From NCBI GenBank assembly GCA_963922205.1, contig CAWUHX010000134.1, positions 806,001 to 870,000 of the forward strand: a stretch of DNA of 64,000 nt, given 5' to 3'. Under the pieces are notes generated by a model. That model had not been told where the DNA came from. It did no database searches and was given only the letters and a program-made list of their open reading frames with translations. A program made the position numbers and the translations under genes. The stretch is from Romanomermis culicivorax (Eukaryota > Nematoda > Enoplea > Mermithida > Mermithidae). Positions 58,571 to 64,000 of this stretch are shown piece by piece; the first letter of the stretch is position 1; each line of letters starts with the position of its first letter.

Positions 58571-60453
58571 TCAGGGGGTATCAATATGGACAAGGACGTA
58601 TTTCTGCTGTGTTTGTGCCCCACTACGATTAGCTAATTCTAAGAGAGCATGGCTGAATGATGGGGAAATGGTCTCATGTAGATGTCTGCTGTTTGATGGT
58701 ATTTCATACGCATGTTCATTTGTGGCATGATGCTTTGGAGAGGGGAAATATTTTCGAAGAACGAGAAAAGAATAAAAGACGCCTGCAATAACTACAGTAA
58801 TAACGGCTAGATTGATAATGATTTGCAGGGGTCCTTTGAGCAAATTGTTTAATCCGTCCGTGAGACTTTGGGTGGTACCTGTTATTACATGTTCTATGCC
58901 TTGACCGGCGCCAGAGAAGGTATTTCCAAGTGCTTGGCCAGTGCCTGAGATCATGTTGTAAACTGTGTCTGAGTTAAGGGACATTTGGGCGGTATAATTG
59001 ACGAGTTTTTTAACAACGTTTTCGAGTGTGTGAGTTTTGTAAATGTATTGTTTCAAAAAGAGTAAGTTGGTTGAAATAGTTGCAAGTTGATCATGAAATA
59101 TGGCAGGTGTATTAAAATGGAAAAGGGAGAAATTTTGGTTCCAGACGATTTCTAAATTTAAATTTGTGACATGTGGGGACCCTGTTTCACTGACCCATGT
59201 ATTATTCTGTTTGTAAAGGGCTACATGCATGTGATGGTAGTCAACGGTTTGTGAGAAAGGGGTCAAATCGTTGCCTCCTGGATTCGAAAACATAAGTTCG
59301 GTTCCTACCAGAATGGGCAAAAGTTTGTAGCATGTGTGGTTGATTTTATGGTTGTAGAAGACTTTAGATGCGTTTACTTGTTTACAGGGCCAGATGGTAA
59401 GGGCTTCTCCTGTGAATTCTGCTATTATGTCGGTTCTCTATAGGAATGCACGCGCTCTAAGGGTTGCATCAAGGCGCAAAATTTGCCATACGAGATCAAG
59501 GTGACGCTGTGCCTGTCTGTATAATTCATTCCATACATTTTTGAAATTATGAATTTCAAATTCCTGGATTTTGTCTGCGAGATAACTTAGTTTCGCGTTA
59601 ATGGGTTCAAAATCATCAAAATCGTAGAGTGTAGTATGAGTTTCATTGGTTTTTGGGGTTAAAAATGCGTTACGATGTGGTGTGCTTTTGTCTAATTGTA
59701 AAATAATGCCTTGTTCAGTTAGAATGCTGTCTTGGATTTCTGGGCAATTGGGGTTCGAAAAGAGTGTGTTTTTAACCGAGAATGCACCTTGTAGCTCTTC
59801 TATTACCATGTGAGTTTGCGTGAATTTTATGGGATGTTTATTTTTGAATTCCAAGGGGCATAAGTTTTCAAATGCTGTTTCATTCCAGATAATGGATCCG
59901 TCAGTTGTTACACAATGACCTGATGTCGGTTCGCATGACCCCAGGTTACCTAATGTACCTGTCATAGATTTTCCATTCCAAGATGCTATTTGTCCTATTT
60001 CTATGATGACGTTAGTGACCCAGGTACAGTGGTCTGTACAACACCATGTGTATTCTACACTTAGAGAGTTGTTTGTTGACCAAAATCCTGGTTGGGTTTC
60101 GTACAATTTTTGACTGTTGTGTTCTTTGTCTATAACGATTGCCTTACAAACATGTGGGGTTAGATTTGCATTTTGGTTTGGTCGAAGACAATACCTTTTG
60201 AGCCAAAAAATCCTGTATTAGTACAAATTTTCGGTTTGTGAACACTGCATTTGTATGCATCTGTAATGTGGGGCTTAGTGGAGGGAATATAGATTTTTCC
60301 GAATGTCTGTACGGGTTTGTCTACTGTGGAAGGGGGCATGCATGATACAAGTTTTGGTATGCTGACTGAGTGACCACTCAATGAAGTTCCACACATCTGA
60401 AATTGGGCACTACACGATGTGGGGATTATTATACAAAGAAATATACAAAACAT
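58571..60453 (-). pseudogene. env: env-like membrane glycoprotein (broken), placed between gag and pol
   Basis: Starts at ATG 60453, inside the last codons of gag and in its -1 frame. The N-terminus is hydrophobic, MFCIFLCIIIPTSCSA, a signal peptide. The ectodomain is Cys-rich with N-glycosylation sequons, including a WCCTDHCTWV cluster and VTTDGSIIWNE. Near the C-terminus a Gly-rich amphipathic stretch leads to a membrane segment (IIINLAVITVVIAGVFYSF, about 58827-58771), then a cytoplasmic tail of about 65 residues. Three breaks: a frameshift near 60180, TAG at 59440-59438, and the closing TGA at 58573-58571. The overall plan is that of a viral membrane-fusion glycoprotein. I cannot assign the source virus family by eye. 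Confidence 0.7.
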
Positions 60454-63130
60454 CGGCCAATAGAATGTTTTAGTGGAGGCAGCGGGGCACTGTATGTTTT
60501 TGTTCTGGCCGGTTTGGCGTGGCCACTTTTGGTGTTGTTCCGTTTTGGGATGAGGGGGTGGCCGGTTTGCAATCTGAACATTCTGTAAAAGTTTAGAATT
60601 TGAGTCATGGGATGGGGTTTGGATTTGCTTACTTGTGGGGGTTGGTAATAGTGTTTGGGGGGGCCGAATTGGTATGGTTCCGGGGTGAGGCCATGGAGAA
60701 GGGACAACAAGTTGCGGCCTGTTTTCGACGGGGTTTCGGGGGCGGTGGGCGGCGTAGTGTCTTGCTTTCGGGGGATCTTGTAGCCTACGGGGATGGTGGG
60801 CGGCGATTTTTCGATTTTTGCGGCTTCAGGCGTGGGGGGTGGTGACATGGCGCACCAATCGGGTACGTCCAGATCAAGGACGTATTCGTCACTACGGCGG
60901 TGGGTAGTGGGCATAATTGTTCCTAAAGTAGTCTGAGGGCCGTTAGTTATGGCGGGTAATTTTGAGTAAAATGCGGGGTCATCAATGTCCATGAGGGGTT
61001 GGGGTTGCCTGTACTCAATGCAATTTTGAATATTACCACTCTGCTGATTCGGACAGTACCTGCTTGCAGTGTTTTTTTTTTAGCGCGGCGCTAATGAAAA
61101 TTTTTTGCGCTAATGAAAAATGATAGTCATTAGCGCGGCGTGCTAATGAAAATTTTTGCTGAAACTTTCGAGTTGAAGTTAAAATTTCAAGTGATTCGAA
61201 AATGCATTAACATTTAGAAAATCGCAGCTCTGTAGCATAAGGAAACACTTCTTATAGTACATCATATTAATCCAAATACATGTACTCATGGTTGGATCAA
61301 ATTCTGAAAAAAATGCCATCGGCTATAAATTCAAAAATTATCATAGTCAAGAAAATAAAAAAAATAAAATGTATTTAAAACAAAAAAATTAAAAAATTTA
61401 ATAAAAATTAAAAATTCGCTATTTGAATTTGATTATATTCTACAGTAATAAGAAGTCAAGATTTTTTTAACAGACAAACAAAATTAAATCAGTTAGTTGA
61501 TAAAAAAAAAGTATTCTTTCTCTACCCAATGCCCATAACAATCAAAAGCACAGCACACACACCAAATATGCACAATGCCCAAAATGGAATGTGATGATTT
61601 TTGATAACCTGTCTGTACGACATATTACATATTCTACGGATTGACTATACTATGTGTTTTAATCGAAAATCAACGCGCGCAAAAAATTTATTTCTGTGCA
61701 GTGTGCACTAACGAAAATTGTTCTGCGCTAATGAACTAAATGTTCCATTAGCGCCAGCACTAACGGGAGTGACGCTAAAAAAAAACACTGCCTGCTTGTA
61801 TGACCTCTCTGCTTGCATATAAAACATTGAAAATTGGAGTAGGGTTTTGAAATGCAGTTATTAGATCTATGTCCTGTTTGGGAGCAGTGGATGCATCGGC
61901 TTTTACAATCATGTGTACTGTGATTATTACGAAAACAAATTTCACATGATTTTCGTGTACCTACTGATTTACAATTACGAGCTACGTGTCCAATTTGTCC
62001 ACACTGGAAGCATGTGGGTTGCCTGGGGGTGGTATTGTTCCTGTAAGTGTTATTCCTGCTGAAAATATTGTTACTGATAATGTTGTAGCTACTTTGTTGT
62101 GGGGGTTGAGGTTTTTGTTTGATTTGCAACTGTAAATCTTTTACTTGTTGTTCTAACTGATGCAAAAGATCCTGTTGGTCGGTATTTTTGGTTAGGGAGA
62201 AGATGGGTTCTGATTTTGGGGGTATAAATGGAAGGGCGTTGGACTTTAACTCATTTCTAAGGATTTGCTGTTCAATGTAAGCTGCTTCGTCTGACATTTC
62301 TTTCAAAGTTGCGAACCGTCTATACTTAATTGCTTTCCTTATTTAGTTTTGCATGCCTTCTTCAAAGAGGGGTTTTATGATCATTTCTCGTGTGCCTGTG
62401 TTAAAGTTAGGGTAGGCGAGGGTTGTGAGGTGTTCTAGATCAAACAAGAATTCAGTGACTGTTTCTGATTGCTTTTGTTTTCTCTCGCGTAAAAATTGTT
62501 GATGTAGCTCATTATCTCTATTGTTTGGAAAAAATGCCTGTAATGCGACTTTATACTGCTCGTATGTGTGGGGAGGGTTTTCGGAATTGGCTAAACTTTT
62601 GAATTTTGCTAGCGCTGCTCCTCCTATATGAATTTCTAAACATGCCAACTTTAACTGTACGTCTGTATCTTTCATGCCTTGGAGTGCCATGAACTGCTCT
62701 AATGGTTTATTCCATTCACCAAAATGTTGGGTCACCCTGCCCGTGAATACTGTAGGTTTCATGTAGAAATTATTTGCCATGTTATTAGGAATGTTTGCTG
62801 TTCTTAGATTGTCTATTAGAGTAGGGTTTACTGTATTCTGATTCAATTGTCTGCATAGGGTATGAGAATGTTCTGAAAATAAATCGTTTATCTGTTCTCT
62901 AACAATTTCTCCTAAATGATCTTGTGTTTGGTGGGTCATTCTTGGTTGATGCTGGGATTTCTGCTTAAATGCTTCAATTTTTGCTTCAAGCTGTATTCGT
63001 TTAAATGTATCGCTTAATGTTTCGTTGGAGGGGATTTCCAGTTTGCCTTCTACGAATACTGTCTTACTGTAGGAAATGATTACTACTGTATTATCTAATG
63101 CTTCTAAATGCCCGGATAAGAGTACACCTC
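60429..63130 (-). pseudogene. gag: gag with four CCHC zinc knuckles, split by a MITE
   Basis: The frame is open from about 63130 (no ATG until 62939) to TAA 62345-62343, continues in the same frame past that stop through the zinc knuckles, and after the MITE at 61067-61790 resumes at 61058 to TAA 60431-60429. The N-terminal part (FTGRVTQHFGEWNKPLEQFMA onward) is capsid-like. Knuckles, on the minus strand: CFQCGQIGHVARNC from 62012, CEICFRNNHSTHDC, CIHCSQTGHRSNNC and CFICKQRGHTSR, the last meeting the MITE. Before the insertion the fourth knuckle would have closed with a Cys from the far side. The C-terminal part (60992-60429) is Pro-rich. The product would package element RNA. The nonsense codon and MITE make it non-functional. 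Confidence 0.8.
61067..61790. mobile_element. hAT-like MITE, 724 bp, inserted in gag
   Basis: Ends CAGTGTTTTTTTTTTAGCG and CGCTAAAAAAAAACACTG. Flanked by CCTGCTTG on both sides (61059-61066 and 61791-61798), an exact 8-bp duplication. Near both ends are CATTAGCGC-type phrases in several orientations. The middle is very AT-rich with no transposase. It inserted after the retroelement, since it interrupts gag. Confidence 0.92.
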
Positions 63131-63182
63131 ATTGGGGGCAGGGAGTTCCAGTGGTTAACGGTACGGTATGGTCACAAAAATA
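63131..63182 (-). other. Leader between 5' LTR and gag, expected primer-binding site region
   Basis: On the element's strand the sequence after the LTR is TATTTTTGTGACCATACCG. A standard TGG-type tRNA primer-binding site is not obvious, so the primer is unknown. Confidence 0.4.
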
Positions 63183-64000
63183 TGTAACGACCAGATTTTG
63201 TGTGAAGCACTTTACTTTAACCAATGGCGTTACGGCAGGAACGGCTATAACAGAATGAGGGCGCGGGCGGTATTATGGGACGATACGGTTACAATGATCG
63301 ATGGCTGCTTGCGACGTCGATACGACAATACAAAAACATGTCTCGATTTACAATAATGAACAGGGGCCTCGGTTTAAGTTGCTTTCATACAATTGGCTGC
63401 TGGCAAATATAAAAAGACGGGGGCGAGCGCGGTTTAAAACGATGAATTCGAAAATCCAAAAACTCTAACCAATAATAACAAAAATCAAGCTTTGCTTCTT
63501 CTTTTATACGACATTTTTGGCCACTCCCTGGGTGTCACGGGAGGTCGTGCTTCTTCCATCTTCTTCCGCCAATCCTCGCTTCCTGCTACCTTTTTTATGC
63601 TTTCTTAGTTACGCCTTTCTAATGCTTTCCTGGTACTGTATGCTTTTCCTGCTTCGCTTTGCTTTCTACGGTGGGCTTAGCCACACCTCTGTGCTTCTGT
63701 GCATGCTTCCTGTATCAGTTTCTCTGTATACACATGCTTTGTGGGGCCGTCGCTACGGTTACACTTGAGACTACTGTCTGGCGGGGCTTTTAAGTATTTT
63801 ACTGCGTGCAGGTGTTGTTTACGATTTTTACGGGGGATTACGGTAGCTGTGGAATGTGTAGTTTAGTGTAGGTTCTAGGGGACCAGCTGCAGTTTGTGCA
63901 AATTAATTAGGGCATCTTAATTGGGCTACCGGTGGTGTGAAAGGATCAAAATAAAGTACTTCATGTTATTTTGTAGGAATGTTTGGGTGTGAATCCCAGA
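63183..64000 (-). repeat. 5' LTR, truncated by the window edge
   Basis: Matches 54081-54898 throughout at about 90% by eye. TGTAACGACC starts at 63183. About 100 bp more is expected outside the window. Confidence 0.85.

Larger units (their letters stand above)
54081..64000 (-). mobile_element. Env-bearing Ty3/Gypsy-type element with env between gag and pol (right end cut by window)
   Basis: Minus-strand order is 5' LTR (right), gag, env-like glycoprotein, protease, RT, RNase H, integrase, polypurine tract, 3' LTR (left). LTR copies start at 54081 and 63183 on the plus strand, an offset of 9102, so the element should end near 64103. The copies differ at roughly one base in ten, mostly transitions, suggesting an old insertion. 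Breaks include TAA in gag (62345-62343), a frameshift in env near 60180, TAG in env (59440-59438), TGA before protease (58573-58571), TAA in RT (57262-57260), TGA in integrase (55859-55857), at least three pol frameshifts, and a MITE in gag. It cannot be autonomous now. Confidence 0.85.

Noticed and set aside
60429..60992. Proline-rich frame as an independent accessory gene of the retroelement
   Set aside because: It is in line with the gag frame on the far side of the MITE and is the gag C-terminus.
63131..63182. Primer-binding site for a specific tRNA
   Set aside because: No 10-base or longer complement to a tRNA 3' end could be recognised next to the LTR.

Overview
The window is nuclear DNA of an invertebrate animal. 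Coding exons are short, carry GT..AG introns and are richer in G+C than the AT-rich, repeat-packed DNA around them. (TTAGGC)n tracts, the telomere unit of many nematodes, occur inside the sequence, but this alone does not fix the taxon. There is no bacterial-style gene organisation, no rRNA gene and no tRNA gene that I can see.

Three host genes could be rebuilt from exons whose reading phases fit exactly. (1) Minus strand 15787-10758: a 137-residue, single-pass membrane protein resembling NDUFA4 (COXFA4), in four exons. (2) Plus strand 23472-39043: nuclear cap-binding protein subunit 2 (NCBP2/CBP20), 164 residues in five exons over 15.6 kb. Its first two introns (10.1 and 4.2 kb) are filled with nested transposons. 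(3) Plus strand 45538-51624: an alpha-arrestin (ARRDC-like), 517 residues in five exons, with AATAAA seven bases after the stop.

The rest is a mosaic of mobile DNA. Positions 1-23000 hold interlocking, mostly non-coding repeat modules. Many are bounded by short GC palindromes such as CCGGCGCTTCGCGCCGG or AGGAGCC..GGCTCCT, and there are two foldback elements, one built from GGTCGAC-bearing units. NCBP2 intron 1 contains an L1/Tx1-like LINE split by a 5.2-kb element with 1.2-kb inverted arms and again by a 408-bp MITE. Several MITEs have readable 8-bp target duplications (hAT-like ones at 34262-34977, 40071-40281 and 61067-61790; a CATACATGTAA family at 31594, 37214 and 48598).

The right end is an internally deleted LTR element (52526-53646, target duplication GGCA) and then an almost complete Ty3/Gypsy-type element on the minus strand (54081 to beyond 64000) with about 921-bp LTRs. 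Its order is LTR - gag - env-like glycoprotein - protease - RT - RNase H - integrase - polypurine tract - LTR. The env-like gene lies between gag and pol instead of after pol, and much of it shares the pol frame, separated from it by a single TGA. The element is dead: it has stops and frameshifts, and a hAT-type MITE sits in the fourth gag zinc knuckle. This layout is the most unusual thing in the window.
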